A DNA stretch of 64,000 bases from Phycisphaeraceae bacterium. Lineage in GTDB: Bacteria; Planctomycetota; Phycisphaerae; Phycisphaerales; UBA1924. The notes under the pieces are model-generated. The model worked only from the letters and a program-made list of their open reading frames with translations. It had not been told where the DNA came from and searched no databases. The stretch lies in contig JAHBXL010000008.1 in assembly GCA_019636495.1 (NCBI GenBank), positions 1 through 64,000 of the forward strand, read 5' to 3'. The position numbers and the translations under genes are program-made. Positions 41,506 through 51,346 of this stretch are shown piece after piece (position 1 is the first letter of the stretch; each line of letters opens with the position of its first letter).

Positions 41506-44500
41506 ATGAACGTCCGACCCCAGCGGAATCTCCGGCGCTTGCTCGTGCCTTTCGCGCTGATGGCCGCGACGGCGCTGGCTGCGCACGCCGCGCAGCCGAC
41601 ACAGGGCGTGTCGCTCCGGCCGGTGTCGCCGGGCGAGCGAGCGGCACGCCTCGACGGCATCGTCGAATCGGCATCGGCCGCGGGGGTGCTGGTGCGTCTG
41701 GGCGAAGGCGCATCGGCGACACGGGTACTGGTCGGGCTGGATCGCCTCGCGCACCCGTTGGATGCCGCGGTCGCCGAGGCGCTCGCAAGGGCGAGCGATG
41801 CCGCCAAGATTGACCTTGCCGCGCTGTCGGTGGACGCGTGGCGCGCCCGCACGCGCCTGGAACGAGGCGACTGGGACGCCGCGGAGCCGGTGTTCGAGCG
41901 CATCGCATCGGTCGCCGTTCCCTCAGGCGGACCGACGGGCGCGGTCGTGGCGCAGGGCCTGTTGGTCTGCCGACTCGCGCGTGATGCGCGCGCCGGCGCG
42001 GTCTGGTCCTGGCTCGACTATGTCCACATTGTGCGCAACGGGCCGGGCCTTGCCGAGGCGCCCGCCGGCAGCCTGCTCACGCCGCCCGCCGGCGTTGCGA
42101 CGACCTGGGAGGGCGGGCGGATCACCCCGTTCTTCGGCGGCTCGCCGGTGGACATCCGGACAGGGCTCGCGCCGAACCTGCCGCCCATCTGGACGCCCGC
42201 GCCCGCACTCGAATCGATCATCCGTGCCCCGGGCTGGGACCGCCTCACCCGTCCCGAAGGCGGACCCGTCGCCGAACTGGCCGCGCTCTATCGAGCCGCC
42301 GCGGCGTTCGAGACTGGTACTTCTTCCGCAATCCCGGCACCGACTTCTGCGCAGGACGGCGTGCGACTTGTACGCGAAATCGTCACCGCGCGGGTCGGCG
42401 AGCCCGATGCGCGCGCGCAGGCCCGCGGCGCGCTGACTGCGCGGCTCGGAGCGGAATCCGTCGATCGCTGGACCGAGGCCTGGTGTCGCGCGGGCATTGG
42501 CCGATCGCTCGTGCGCGAGCCCGACGCCGAGATCGTGCTCTCCGGCGTGCTGGAACTGCTGCACGTGCCGGCACGGTTCGCAATCGACCAGCCGTACGCC
42601 GCGGGTGTTGCGCTCGCGACCGCTGCTGTCGCGCTCGCCGACCTGGGTGATGCAACCGGCGCGGCCACGCTCAAAGCGGAGTTGGAGTCGACGTTCTCGG
42701 AGCACTCGGCGCGGTCGTGGCCGGCGTTCCAGCGGATCGGCCTTGCACGGACCGGTTCGGCACTCGGTAACAGCATCGGCACGGCGGTCATCTCGCTCGT
42801 TTTGGGCGCGCAGCCCGAGCGAATGCCCACGCCCCCCGCCGAGTTGCTCGAAGCCGAGGTCGCGGGCCCCGATGATGCGCTCGAGGCATATCTGCGCCGA
42901 TTGAATCTGAGCACGCTTCTGGCACGGCACCTGGAGGCTCGCGTCGCATCGCTTGGCCGCGACCAGCGCGGCCCCGTGGCCGAGCGCCTGGCCCGGCTGT
43001 ACGTAGACCTGCTGGAGCGCGCGCCCACCGCCGAGGAACGTGCACAGTGGGAGCAGCGCGCCCAGAAACTGCTGCGCGATGTGCCCGAGGCCGATGGCCA
43101 CGAACTCCGCATCAGCCTGGTGCGGGTGCTGTACCTGCGGGCCGAGGAAACCTGCGAGCGGGCCCGACTGCGGATGGCGACGCCGGAGGAGATTGTCGAA
43201 GCCGAGCGCGTGCTGCGACAGGTGGAGCCGCAGTTCCGCGAGATCGCCGCCAAGGCCCACCGGCGCGTGGACGGGCTGGAGAAGATCGAGAATCTCGGCG
43301 ATGCGACGGAGGAGATGACCCGACAACTGGCCGATGCGCGGCGGGTGCGTTCGTTGTCGTTCTTCTACGCCGGCTGGTGCCAGTACTACCTTGCCATGCT
43401 GACGCGCCCCGAGCCGGGCGCCACCGAAGCGCTCAAGAACTTCGGCTGGCTGTTGAACTCGCCGAACGGTCGGTCCGCGACGCTTGAGCGGCTGCCGGTT
43501 TCGATGCTGCGCTTCGAACACGTCGCCCGCGCCGCCGTCGGCTGCGGGCTGGCATCGTCGCTCCGGAACGCAGATGGCGAAGCGATGCGGTGGCTGGAGA
43601 CCGTTGCCGAGGCCCCCGATGTTACGCCCGCGGTCCGTGCGCAGTTGCTCTCGCGCCAGATCTCGGTGCTCGCGCAGGCTCGACGCTGGTCCGACATGGA
43701 GCGGCTGATCCGCAAGGCCCGGAACAGCGACCGCGCCGGCGCGGGCGAGAACGTGCGCCCGCTCGAGGTCTTCGAGGCGCGGTTGCTGGCGGTCGTCACG
43801 CTCGAAGCCGATGCCCGCGTCTCGGGCCCGCAACTCGAGCACCTGGCCCGCATCGCCCTGGGCGACCTTGTCGCCCGCGGCGAGATCGGGCACGTGCTGG
43901 ATCTCACCGCGAAGTTCGGCACCGCGCCCATCGGCGAGACGGGTTTCATCGTGCACTATGTCCGCGGAGTCAAGGCCTACGACGAGGCCCGCGCAGCGCA
44001 CCGCGAGTCCGGCTCCGATCCCGATGAGCCCGCCTCACGCGATGCCGTCGTCAACCAGTACCGCGCCGCGGCGGACCTGCTCCGCGCCGCGCTGCACCAG
44101 TCCGACGCGGCGAACTACCGACCCGAGCGTGCCAGGGCCGCACTCTTTGCCGGGCGGGCGATGTTCTACGGCAACGACTTCTCCGCCGCGGCCGACCTTT
44201 TCGCCCAGGCATGGGAACACGCATCGACGGTTGATCCTCGCTCGGCCGAGAGCGAGGAGGCGCTCTGGCTGGCGGTGGTCGCGCTGGACCGGGACGCTTC
44301 GCGCTCCGGCGCCCCGGCGACCGCGACCCAGCGCCGCGCGCAGACCGGCGCGATCTTCCTGCAGACCTACCCCGACTCACCGCGGGCCGCGCGGCTGCTG
44401 CTGATGCGTGCCGCGGCGGGCGACGTGGGCGATGATGAGGCGCTGCGCGTGCTGGAATCGGTGCCGAAGGACGCACCGATGTACGAGTCAGCGCGTCGGC

Positions 44501-45519
44501 AGATCGCTCGCATCCTCTACAACCGCTTCCGCGCCGGCACAGGCACCGAGCGCGACTTCGCCGCGCTGCGGTTCGTGACGGTCGCCGAAGAACTGCTCGC
44601 GATGGATCGGCGCGCGGCGACCGCCACGGCCGGCGGAGACAAGGACGCCGCGGCACGCGCGGTGCTGCGTGCGAGGCAACTGCTCGACGCGCTGCTCGGA
44701 GTCGCCGCGCCCGATGCCGACCGAGCGCTCTCCACGCTGGAACTGGTCCGCACGCTCGCCCGCATCACGTCGCTTGATATCTCCGAGCACGAGGCCGAAC
44801 TCACGTTCCGCGAACTGCAGATCGCGCTCCTGCGTGCCCGGGACGCCGAAGCGGCGATGCTCGCGGCTCGCCTCGCCAACATGCCGACGGCGCAGCGCGA
44901 GTTTCTGCCCGCGGCCGACCGGCTGCTCTATCGGCGAGCGGCCGACCGCTTCCGCGCAGCACGCGGCGCCGAGGCGCGGCGCGAGGCCGCGGCCGCCGTC
45001 GTGCAGTTCGGAACGCGCGTCGTCGAGCATCTCCCCGGCGCGGGGGCCGATGGCACCCCCGACAACGCCGCGGCAGTCGCGGTGTTCGCAACCGTCGCCG
45101 CAGCGGCGTTCGAACTGTGGTCGGCCCCGCGTGGTGCGGAATCAGACGAAGGCCCGGCCGAGATGCGCGATCTGGCGATGCAACTGGACCGGGCCATCCT
45201 TCGCGCTGCCCCTCGGAACGAGGAGTCGCTCAGGCGGTTGGCGGTGACCACCGACGCCGCGGGCGACCATCGCGCCGCCCTGGACTGCTGGAGCGTGCTC
45301 TTGGCTGCGGCGCCGAGCGGGTCGGACGCCTGGTTTGAGGCTCGGTACCACGCGCTGCGCGTGCTTCTGAAGATCGATGCCGCGCGTGCGAAAGAACTGC
45401 TGGCCCAGCACAAGGTGCTGTACCCCGCCTATGGCCCGGAGCCGTGGGGCGACCGCATCCGGCAACTCGAAGCGTCGATGTCCGGCGCGAGTTCTCCGAG
45501 CAATGGGGGTGCGCCGTGA
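41506..45519 (+). CDS. Very large exported helical-repeat-like protein, unknown
   Basis: 1337 residues. Signal peptide LLVPFALMAATALAAHAAQ. The rest is Ala/Arg/Leu-rich and almost all helical, with TPR-like pairs: AKIDLAALSVDAWRARTRLE, ARAALFAGRAMFYGNDFSAA then ADLFAQAWEHA, and RTGAIFLQTYPDSPRAARLL-like segments. No catalytic motif seen. Only a periplasmic scaffold role can be inferred. GTGA overlap (45516-45519) couples it to the next gene, and 21 bases separate it from the VWA gene. Codon use is the same as in neighbours, so recent transfer is unlikely. Confidence 0.75.
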   Translation: MNVRPQRNLRRLLVPFALMAATALAAHAAQPTQGVSLRPVSPGERAARLDGIVESASAAGVLVRLGEGASATRVLVGLDRLAHPLDAAVAEALARASDAAKIDLAALSVDAWRARTRLERGDWDAAEPVFERIASVAVPSGGPTGAVVAQGLLVCRLARDARAGAVWSWLDYVHIVRNGPGLAEAPAGSLLTPPAGVATTWEGGRITPFFGGSPVDIRTGLAPNLPPIWTPAPALESIIRAPGWDRLTRPEGGPVAELAALYRAAAAFETGTSSAIPAPTSAQDGVRLVREIVTARVGEPDARAQARGALTARLGAESVDRWTEAWCRAGIGRSLVREPDAEIVLSGVLELLHVPARFAIDQPYAAGVALATAAVALADLGDATGAATLKAELESTFSEHSARSWPAFQRIGLARTGSALGNSIGTAVISLVLGAQPERMPTPPAELLEAEVAGPDDALEAYLRRLNLSTLLARHLEARVASLGRDQRGPVAERLARLYVDLLERAPTAEERAQWEQRAQKLLRDVPEADGHELRISLVRVLYLRAEETCERARLRMATPEEIVEAERVLRQVEPQFREIAAKAHRRVDGLEKIENLGDATEEMTRQLADARRVRSLSFFYAGWCQYYLAMLTRPEPGATEALKNFGWLLNSPNGRSATLERLPVSMLRFEHVARAAVGCGLASSLRNADGEAMRWLETVAEAPDVTPAVRAQLLSRQISVLAQARRWSDMERLIRKARNSDRAGAGENVRPLEVFEARLLAVVTLEADARVSGPQLEHLARIALGDLVARGEIGHVLDLTAKFGTAPIGETGFIVHYVRGVKAYDEARAAHRESGSDPDEPASRDAVVNQYRAAADLLRAALHQSDAANYRPERARAALFAGRAMFYGNDFSAAADLFAQAWEHASTVDPRSAESEEALWLAVVALDRDASRSGAPATATQRRAQTGAIFLQTYPDSPRAARLLLMRAAAGDVGDDEALRVLESVPKDAPMYESARRQIARILYNRFRAGTGTERDFAALRFVTVAEELLAMDRRAATATAGGDKDAAARAVLRARQLLDALLGVAAPDADRALSTLELVRTLARITSLDISEHEAELTFRELQIALLRARDAEAAMLAARLANMPTAQREFLPAADRLLYRRAADRFRAARGAEARREAAAAVVQFGTRVVEHLPGAGADGTPDNAAAVAVFATVAAAAFELWSAPRGAESDEGPAEMRDLAMQLDRAILRAAPRNEESLRRLAVTTDAAGDHRAALDCWSVLLAAAPSGSDAWFEARYHALRVLLKIDAARAKELLAQHKVLYPAYGPEPWGDRIRQLEASMSGASSPSNGGAP

Positions 45520-48209
45520 CCCACGACCCGCGTCCGATCATCGCACGTTTTCTCGGCCCCGAGGCGCTCGAACACGGACCGTTCGGGCTGCTCGGGGTTT
45601 CGCCGGATGACTGCGAAGCCGACAGCGTCGATGCCGCTCTTCAGCGCCAACTCGATCGTATCGCGGCGCACCGCGAAGCCGACACGCCCGCGGCGGACGA
45701 TGTGCGGCTGGCGCTTCACGCCGCGGCGGCGCAGTTGCTGGACCCGCGGGTTCGAGCACACCTCGTGGACCGCTGGCGCGGCTCGTGGGCGAGCGCGCCG
45801 GCTCGCGCTGTGGCCGTCGGCACGGTCAAACCAACACGCGCGCACACCTCACAACTGCACGAAGCGCAGACCCTGGACCGCAAACTGCAAGAACGCGAAG
45901 ACGATGGCCGGCGCGAGTTGATCCGCGTATTGGTGTTCATCGGCGCGGCGGCGATGCTGATGATCGCCCTGGGCCTCGTCGCGATCGTGGCCATCGGACC
46001 CGGCGCGCAGGGTGGAGGCGGCGGCAATGCCGCGCAGAACTTGTCGACCGCGCCGGCGACGCCAGCCGACGTCGCCCCACCTGCTTTGTCGGAGCCCGCG
46101 CCCACCGTTGCTTCCGGAGCGGAAGCGCAGCCGCCTGTCGAAGCGCAGGCCCCACGCCGCACAACCACCGACCTGGTCGACCCGCGCAGAACGCTGCACG
46201 AACTCCGGGAGTCCGCCAAGACGGCCCGCAGCGACCCGCACGCCGCGATGCAGACCTTTGACCGACTGATCCGGCAACTGTCGGACTGGTGGGTGCGATA
46301 TGACCCCGCGGTCCGCCGGGCATGCGACGACGCGGTGCTTGAGGCACTGCTCGCGATGTCCGCCGATTTGGCCGTGCTCGAGTCCGCGATCGAGTCCATC
46401 GCGGCCCACTCTGCCGGCTTGATTCCTGCACCCTCCGCGCCCGACAGGCCGCGCCCTCGACTCCTGCCGGCGGAGGTCTGGCCCGTGACTTGGTCGGTCG
46501 GCATGCTCACGCGGCTTTCTCGCGAGCGCGATGTACCGACGAGCATGGCCCTCGCCGTATCGGATGCGCTGGATGCGCGACTTGGCGCGGCCCGACCGCC
46601 GGACCAGTCCTTCGAGGCGGGCGCAGCCGGCGCACTTCGCCGACTGCCCGCGCTCCTGATGAACGATCGTTCGCTCCGCGGCCAATCGCGCGACTCGGCC
46701 GCGGGCGCAACCGGCAGCACCGCCGCGCTGCGAAAGTGGATCGAGGCGTGCCGCGCCCTTGCGCCTGATGATGCCGGAGCGGAACGGGCGCTGGTGGACG
46801 GCCTGGAGCAGATCCTGATTTCCTGCCGCGAACCCGAAGAAGACCTGGGCGTGTTCGAGGCTGTCGGCGTGCTGGTTCGCGAGATCCGCTGGCGGGCCGG
46901 CGGTGCAGCGCGACCTCGCCTCCTTGACTGGTTCCGTGATCCGCGCATCTCCGATGGCGACCTGCGCGTCGTCACCGCCGCGCTGACCCACGGCAGCGCG
47001 GCCGAGGGCATCGACTCGACCATGATCTACTCGGCCGCGGCGGGGCCCGATGACCGCTCTCGCCTGCGTGCGGCCTACGCCGCGGCATGGGGAATCGAGT
47101 CGGCCGGCCGCCAGCAGGCATCGCAGGACTGGGCCGAGACCGCTCGCGCCGCCGCCGCCGCGCCCAGACCTGCCAGCCCCGACGAACTGCTCCGCGAGAC
47201 CGCGGCGCTCGCACGCATCAACGAAGCGGCGCGGCTTATCTGGCGTGGCGAGGGCGCATCCGCCGCTTCGCTGCTGCGCGACACGGCGATTGCGCAGGGA
47301 ATCGGCCCCGGCGCGCTCCTTCCTCCGCCCGCGCCGGTCGTCCACACGTTCTCGATGGGCGGACGCGTGACCAACTGGGCCGAGCGCTACCTCGCCGCCG
47401 AACGCAGCATCCCCGCGCGACTCGAACTCATCGCCGAACTGGACCGCATCGGCCGACCAATCGACCTCGTCGCGGCGTCAGTTCTCGCACGCGAGGCCGT
47501 GGTCGGCTCACCGATCCAGGTGCGTTTCGCCGCGGCGAGACTCGCCGGACAACTCGCCGACGAACCGACGATCGTGCACGCGCTTCTCGACGAGTTGCCG
47601 GGCGCGCCCAGGACCTCATCGTTGTCCGAACTGGTCGAGCGGGTCACGCGTCAGCGTCTGCCGAAGACGAACGATCCCGGATGGGAACTGGCCGCGCGCC
47701 GGGCGCTGGTCGAGCGACTGCTCGGCATGCTTGCGTACGGCTCGGCGGAGTCGAAGTACGAGGGATACGCGCTGCTGATCGCCGATTGCTACCTGCGTTC
47801 GGCCTCGCTGGAGTTGGCCCGCGGAGCGGGCGCGGCGGCCGAGGGCGCGGTGCTGGGTTCGCGCGAACTTTGGACTGCGGTGCACGCCGAGGCGATCGCC
47901 GCGGCGCCGGTCGAGAGCGCGCCGATCCCGCTGGACCTGATCGAACGCCGGCTGCGCGGCAGGCTCAGCCTTGCCGAGGGTCCGGTGCAGGTCTTCGCGG
48001 CACATCAGGTCTCGATCGTCGAGGCGCTTTCCTTCGTGATCGCGGGCGAGCGGCCGACGTCGGCCCGCGCGGTCGCGGGGGCCATCGACCGCATGCAGCA
48101 GGAACGGCGCAACGCTCGCCACATCTTCGAGCAGTTGCACACGACCGAGGCCGCAGCGCTCCGGCTGTGGATGATCCGGCTGGGTGTCGAGGAAGGGAGC
48201 CTTCCATGA
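45516..48209 (+). CDS. Single-pass membrane protein with degenerate J-like N-terminus, unknown
   Basis: 897 residues, GTG start overlapping the previous stop. Residues about 15-88 (GPFGLLGVSPDD, ALQRQLDRIAAH, AAQLLDPRVRAHLVD) have the helix spacing of a DnaJ-like domain without the HPD tripeptide. Residues 136-160 (LIRVLVFIGAAAMLMIALGL) form one membrane segment, so the J-like part is cytoplasmic and about 735 residues are outside. The outer part has an Ala/Pro linker and then Ala/Arg-rich helices with no motif I recognise. TGA overlaps the next ATG (48206-48209). J-like identity is tentative. Confidence 0.7.
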   Translation: MTHDPRPIIARFLGPEALEHGPFGLLGVSPDDCEADSVDAALQRQLDRIAAHREADTPAADDVRLALHAAAAQLLDPRVRAHLVDRWRGSWASAPARAVAVGTVKPTRAHTSQLHEAQTLDRKLQEREDDGRRELIRVLVFIGAAAMLMIALGLVAIVAIGPGAQGGGGGNAAQNLSTAPATPADVAPPALSEPAPTVASGAEAQPPVEAQAPRRTTTDLVDPRRTLHELRESAKTARSDPHAAMQTFDRLIRQLSDWWVRYDPAVRRACDDAVLEALLAMSADLAVLESAIESIAAHSAGLIPAPSAPDRPRPRLLPAEVWPVTWSVGMLTRLSRERDVPTSMALAVSDALDARLGAARPPDQSFEAGAAGALRRLPALLMNDRSLRGQSRDSAAGATGSTAALRKWIEACRALAPDDAGAERALVDGLEQILISCREPEEDLGVFEAVGVLVREIRWRAGGAARPRLLDWFRDPRISDGDLRVVTAALTHGSAAEGIDSTMIYSAAAGPDDRSRLRAAYAAAWGIESAGRQQASQDWAETARAAAAAPRPASPDELLRETAALARINEAARLIWRGEGASAASLLRDTAIAQGIGPGALLPPPAPVVHTFSMGGRVTNWAERYLAAERSIPARLELIAELDRIGRPIDLVAASVLAREAVVGSPIQVRFAAARLAGQLADEPTIVHALLDELPGAPRTSSLSELVERVTRQRLPKTNDPGWELAARRALVERLLGMLAYGSAESKYEGYALLIADCYLRSASLELARGAGAAAEGAVLGSRELWTAVHAEAIAAAPVESAPIPLDLIERRLRGRLSLAEGPVQVFAAHQVSIVEALSFVIAGERPTSARAVAGAIDRMQQERRNARHIFEQLHTTEAAALRLWMIRLGVEEGSLP

Positions 48210-49210
48210 GCCTCCTGCTCGCCACGATCACCCGCGCGTTGTGCATCGCGGCGTTCGCGCCGGACACGTCAGTCTTCGAGCAGGATCGGGCCGTCACGCC
48301 GGCCGTCGTCGTGCCGGCCGCGGCATCCGAACGGCCCGAGTGGGTCGAGCGTCGGCTTGCCGGGCTGCGGCCCGACCGACCGCGGGCATACTTTGAACTC
48401 GGCGAGGAGATCGCCGAGCACGCCGACGATCCATCGATGCGCGCGCTTGCGCAGTCGTTGTTTGTGCTCGCCTACGAAACGAGCAAGGCGGCTCCGGAGA
48501 GTCGCGCCGCTCTGCCGGCGGGATCAGGCGGCGCTCTCTCCGAGGGGGATCTGCGCGTCAGTGTGTGCCTCGCCCTGACATCGCTGACCGATCGCGAACA
48601 CGAGCGCATCTGGCTGCGGGCGATTGCCGCTTCGCTGGGCTGGAAGTCCGAACGGGCCGAGAGCGGCGCGCGGAGGCAGAGCCCGGCGATCGATCCCGCC
48701 GCGCTCGATCTCTCCAACGCTCTGAGTCTGATCCGTGTGGGCGAGGGCCGACAGGCCGCGCGACTGCTGGACAAGCCGGAGGTCGCGCAGTTGCTGCTGC
48801 GCACCGAGCGTCTGCTGAGCCCCGCGGGATTGACCGGCGGCGAGGCGCGGGTCCGCCGCCTGCTGGCCGAGTGGCCCAACTGCCCCGAGTGTCGCAACCG
48901 GCGGTTCATCAAGAACGCCGACGGCGTGCGCCTGTGCCCCAAGTGCGGCGGCCGGCCCGGACCTCGAATGGTCCAGCAGGAACTGCTCTACCAGTTGCGC
49001 CTCGAATCGAGCATCCTTCAGGGCGTGCAGAAGTCCTGGGTCGCGCAGGCGATCGTGGACGCCGGGGCTCCCCTGCGCGACCTCGACGCCGATGAACTCG
49101 CCAAGACCTACGGGGTCGACGTCGCACGCACCATCTGGCGCGATGGCGCCTGGCACGATCCCGCCGCCGCGACCCCGCGTCGCGATTCCGGCGCGGCGGG
49201 CACGCCCTGA
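48206..49210 (+). CDS. Zinc-ribbon protein closing the VWA operon, unknown
   Basis: 334 residues. The N-terminus (MSLLLATITRALCIAAFA) resembles a signal peptide. Helical mid-section (EWVERRLAGLRPDRPRAYFE, RALAQSLFVLAYETSKAA). A zinc ribbon with C226-P-E-C229 and C244-P-K-C247 (NCPECRNRRF, LCPKCGGRPG) stands after residue 220. The C-terminal part has DELAKTYGVDVARTIWRDG. A ribbon on an exported protein would be unusual, so either it is not exported or the Cys pairs form disulfides. ATGA overlap with the upstream gene. Confidence 0.65.
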   Translation: MSLLLATITRALCIAAFAPDTSVFEQDRAVTPAVVVPAAASERPEWVERRLAGLRPDRPRAYFELGEEIAEHADDPSMRALAQSLFVLAYETSKAAPESRAALPAGSGGALSEGDLRVSVCLALTSLTDREHERIWLRAIAASLGWKSERAESGARRQSPAIDPAALDLSNALSLIRVGEGRQAARLLDKPEVAQLLLRTERLLSPAGLTGGEARVRRLLAEWPNCPECRNRRFIKNADGVRLCPKCGGRPGPRMVQQELLYQLRLESSILQGVQKSWVAQAIVDAGAPLRDLDADELAKTYGVDVARTIWRDGAWHDPAAATPRRDSGAAGTP

Positions 49211-49279
49211 TCGACGTACACTCGGCCTTCCACTGTGCCGCGGCCGTGCCGGGCGCACACCGGAACTACGAGGTGACGA

Positions 49280-49708
49280 ATGCCAGAACCGACCGCCGCT
49301 CCCGCATCTCCCGCTCCGCCGCCGCCCGTCGCACCCGGGGCGCAGGCCAAGCCCGAGATCACGTTCGACGAGTTCGCCAGAACGGACCTGCGCGTGGCTC
49401 GCGTGATCAAGGCCGAGAACCACCCCTCCGCAGACCGGCTGCTCAAACTGCAACTCGATGATGGCTCCGGCACGCCGCGACAGATCTGCGCCGGTATCCG
49501 CGGCGCGTACACCGCCGAGGAACTGGTCGGCAAACTCATCGTCATCGTCGCGAACCTCGCGCCGCGGAAAATCCGCGGCGAGGAATCCCGCGGGATGCTG
49601 CTGGCGGCGAGCGATGTTCCCAAGGATGCCGCACAGGCCGCGGGCGAGCGGCGCGTCGTCGTGCTGACGGTGGACAAGGACATCCCGCCCGGCTCGATCG
49701 TCAGTTGA
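49280..49708 (+). CDS. Stand-alone tRNA-binding (MetG C-terminal/Arc1p-like OB-fold) protein
   Basis: 142 residues. After a 25-residue Pro/Ala tail comes the EMAP/OB domain: [78 protein letters not shown]. In most bacteria this is fused to methionyl-tRNA synthetase; here it is free and would bind tRNA in trans or act alone like CsaA/YtpR. ATG 49280 is 70 bases after the previous stop; it may be part of that operon or have its own promoter. Confidence 0.9.
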   Translation: MPEPTAAPASPAPPPPVAPGAQAKPEITFDEFARTDLRVARVIKAENHPSADRLLKLQLDDGSGTPRQICAGIRGAYTAEELVGKLIVIVANLAPRKIRGEESRGMLLAASDVPKDAAQAAGERRVVVLTVDKDIPPGSIVS

Positions 49709-49714
49709 AGGGCC

Positions 49715-50728
49715 TCAGGGTCGCTGGTCGCCGCGCCGGCCGGGGCGGCCTCGCTGGCCCTCGCGGGCCTCGTCGCCGTGGGGCTTGTCGCCGTCCCGGG
49801 CGCGCTGCCGTTCGCGTTCGATCATCCTGGTCATCATGCGCTGCACGTCGGCATCGCGATCCGCGGAACGTCCCTCGATCTCCGCGAGGTCGCGCTGGGC
49901 GCGTTCGATCTGTCTCGCAAGTTCGTGCCGCCCGATCTCAGCGCGGGCATCAAGGTGAGCACCGACCGCCGCGCGGAGCGCGGCCTCGGCACGCGTCCGT
50001 TCGGCTTCGGGCGAACTGGCGGTGCGCTCGACTTCGATGAACCTGCGCGCCGCCTCCATCGCCTCGCGACCGGTCCGCAACTCCCGCATCCGCAGTTCGT
50101 ACAACGCCGGATCGTTCTGCCGCAGTTCGATCATGGGCCGAATGCGAGGGAACATCTCCCTCAGGCGCCGCGCGGCCTCGTCCGGGTCCGCCGCTTCGAG
50201 TTCGGCGAACATTTCGTGCAGACGCGGCTGGGCGGTGCGAAGAAACTCGCGCACGGCGGCCCGTTCCTCATCGGTCAACGGCCGATCGAGCGGGGGCTCG
50301 CGCCCGCCCGACCCACTGCCACCGGGTTCACGCTGGCCGCGCCCCGGGCCGCGCGGGCCCGGCGGGCCGTCGCCCATGTCTCCATCCATCATCCCGCCCG
50401 GCGGGCCGCCCGCACCAGCCGGACCGCTCGGCCCGCGGCCGATGTCCGGGAACTCGGCCTCGACATCCGCCGGGTCCGCGCCCTCTTCAAGCATGCGGAG
50501 CGCACGCTCCATCCGCTCCTGCTGGCGACGCGAGAACTCGAGCCGGCGCTCGATCAACTCCCGAAGCATGCGGCGGCCGACGGCTGCATCGCGCGAGCCC
50601 TGCGGCGCGGGTCGCGCGCCGTGCTCGCCGCGCGGTTCCGGCTGCACCGGTGCGCTGACCGGGGCGGCAACGCTTGCCGACGCGAGCACGCCGACCATCG
50701 CCGCGAGCATGAGCGTGCGGGTGTTCAT
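49715..50728 (-). CDS. Exported Gly/Pro-rich, charged helical protein, unknown
   Basis: 337 residues. Signal peptide (TLMLAAMVGVLASASVAAP). Helical basic-acidic segment (LRELIERRLEFSRRQQERME), a Gly/Pro/Met-rich disordered region (GAGGPPGGMMDGDMGDGPPG), then two long Glu/Arg-rich helices and a disordered tail. The Glu/Arg helices recall Spy/CpxP-like periplasmic proteins, without the LTxxQ motif. ATG 50728 shares one base with the upstream stop (TGATG), so it is coupled to the anti-sigma-like gene and is likely a target or partner of that system (inference). Confidence 0.6.
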   Translation of the reverse strand: MNTRTLMLAAMVGVLASASVAAPVSAPVQPEPRGEHGARPAPQGSRDAAVGRRMLRELIERRLEFSRRQQERMERALRMLEEGADPADVEAEFPDIGRGPSGPAGAGGPPGGMMDGDMGDGPPGPRGPGRGQREPGGSGSGGREPPLDRPLTDEERAAVREFLRTAQPRLHEMFAELEAADPDEAARRLREMFPRIRPMIELRQNDPALYELRMRELRTGREAMEAARRFIEVERTASSPEAERTRAEAALRAAVGAHLDARAEIGRHELARQIERAQRDLAEIEGRSADRDADVQRMMTRMIERERQRARDGDKPHGDEAREGQRGRPGRRGDQRP

Positions 50729-51342
50729 CAGAGCGACTCCCATTCCAGCAGAGCCTCGGTCCAGGAGGGATCGACTTCGATTCCATCCGAGCGATCGGTG
50801 TACTCGGCGCTGGGCGCGGCATCGAGCAGGTCCATGAAGGCGCGCAGTTCACGGTCGAACGACGCCGCGAGCACGGATGAATCGGGCCCGTTGTTCACCG
50901 GCCCGGCGTGGCGAGAACTCACCACGACCGCCACCGTTCCGCCGACGAGCAGCACAGCCGCGGCGATGCGCAGCATCGTGCCCAGCCGTCGAGCCGGGCC
51001 GATTCTCCCCGCGACAGCGCGCCGACCTCCCGGTTCGTGCACGCGTGCGGCCTGCCGCGCCGCCGCGGCGATCATCGGCCGGCTCGCTTCGTACGTGTCG
51101 CGCTCGATCGATGCCGGCGCTCCGGCACGCTCAAGCCGACCCAGCGTCTCGAGTTGGTCGGCCTGTGCCCGCACATCCGCCGGAACCGGCGCGCGGAAAA
51201 CCTCGATGCTCGCGGCGAACACACCCGCCGCGATCTCCGGCGGGGCGGCATCCTGATCGGCCGCTCCCAGCGCGGCGAGCAACTGCTCCATGTCGCGAAG
51301 GTCGTCCGGCGTGCGGTCGGCAATGTCGTCGTGCGTGTTCAT
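50728..51342 (-). CDS. Anti-sigma-factor-like single-pass membrane protein
   Basis: 204 residues. Cytoplasmic N-terminal helical region (DLRDMEQLLAALGAADQD, AAGVFAASIEVFR), one membrane segment (about residues 122-143, MLRIAAAVLLVGGTVAVVVS), then about 60 outside residues. No ZAS His-Cys motif. The link to a sigma factor is positional: it starts four bases after the ECF sigma stop and its stop overlaps the next ATG. This gene order (sigma, then single-pass protein) is the usual anti-sigma arrangement. ATG 51342 was chosen over a GTG at 51357. Confidence 0.65.
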   Translation of the reverse strand: MNTHDDIADRTPDDLRDMEQLLAALGAADQDAAPPEIAAGVFAASIEVFRAPVPADVRAQADQLETLGRLERAGAPASIERDTYEASRPMIAAAARQAARVHEPGGRRAVAGRIGPARRLGTMLRIAAAVLLVGGTVAVVVSSRHAGPVNNGPDSSVLAASFDRELRAFMDLLDAAPSAEYTDRSDGIEVDPSWTEALLEWESL

Positions 51343-51346
51343 GTGT

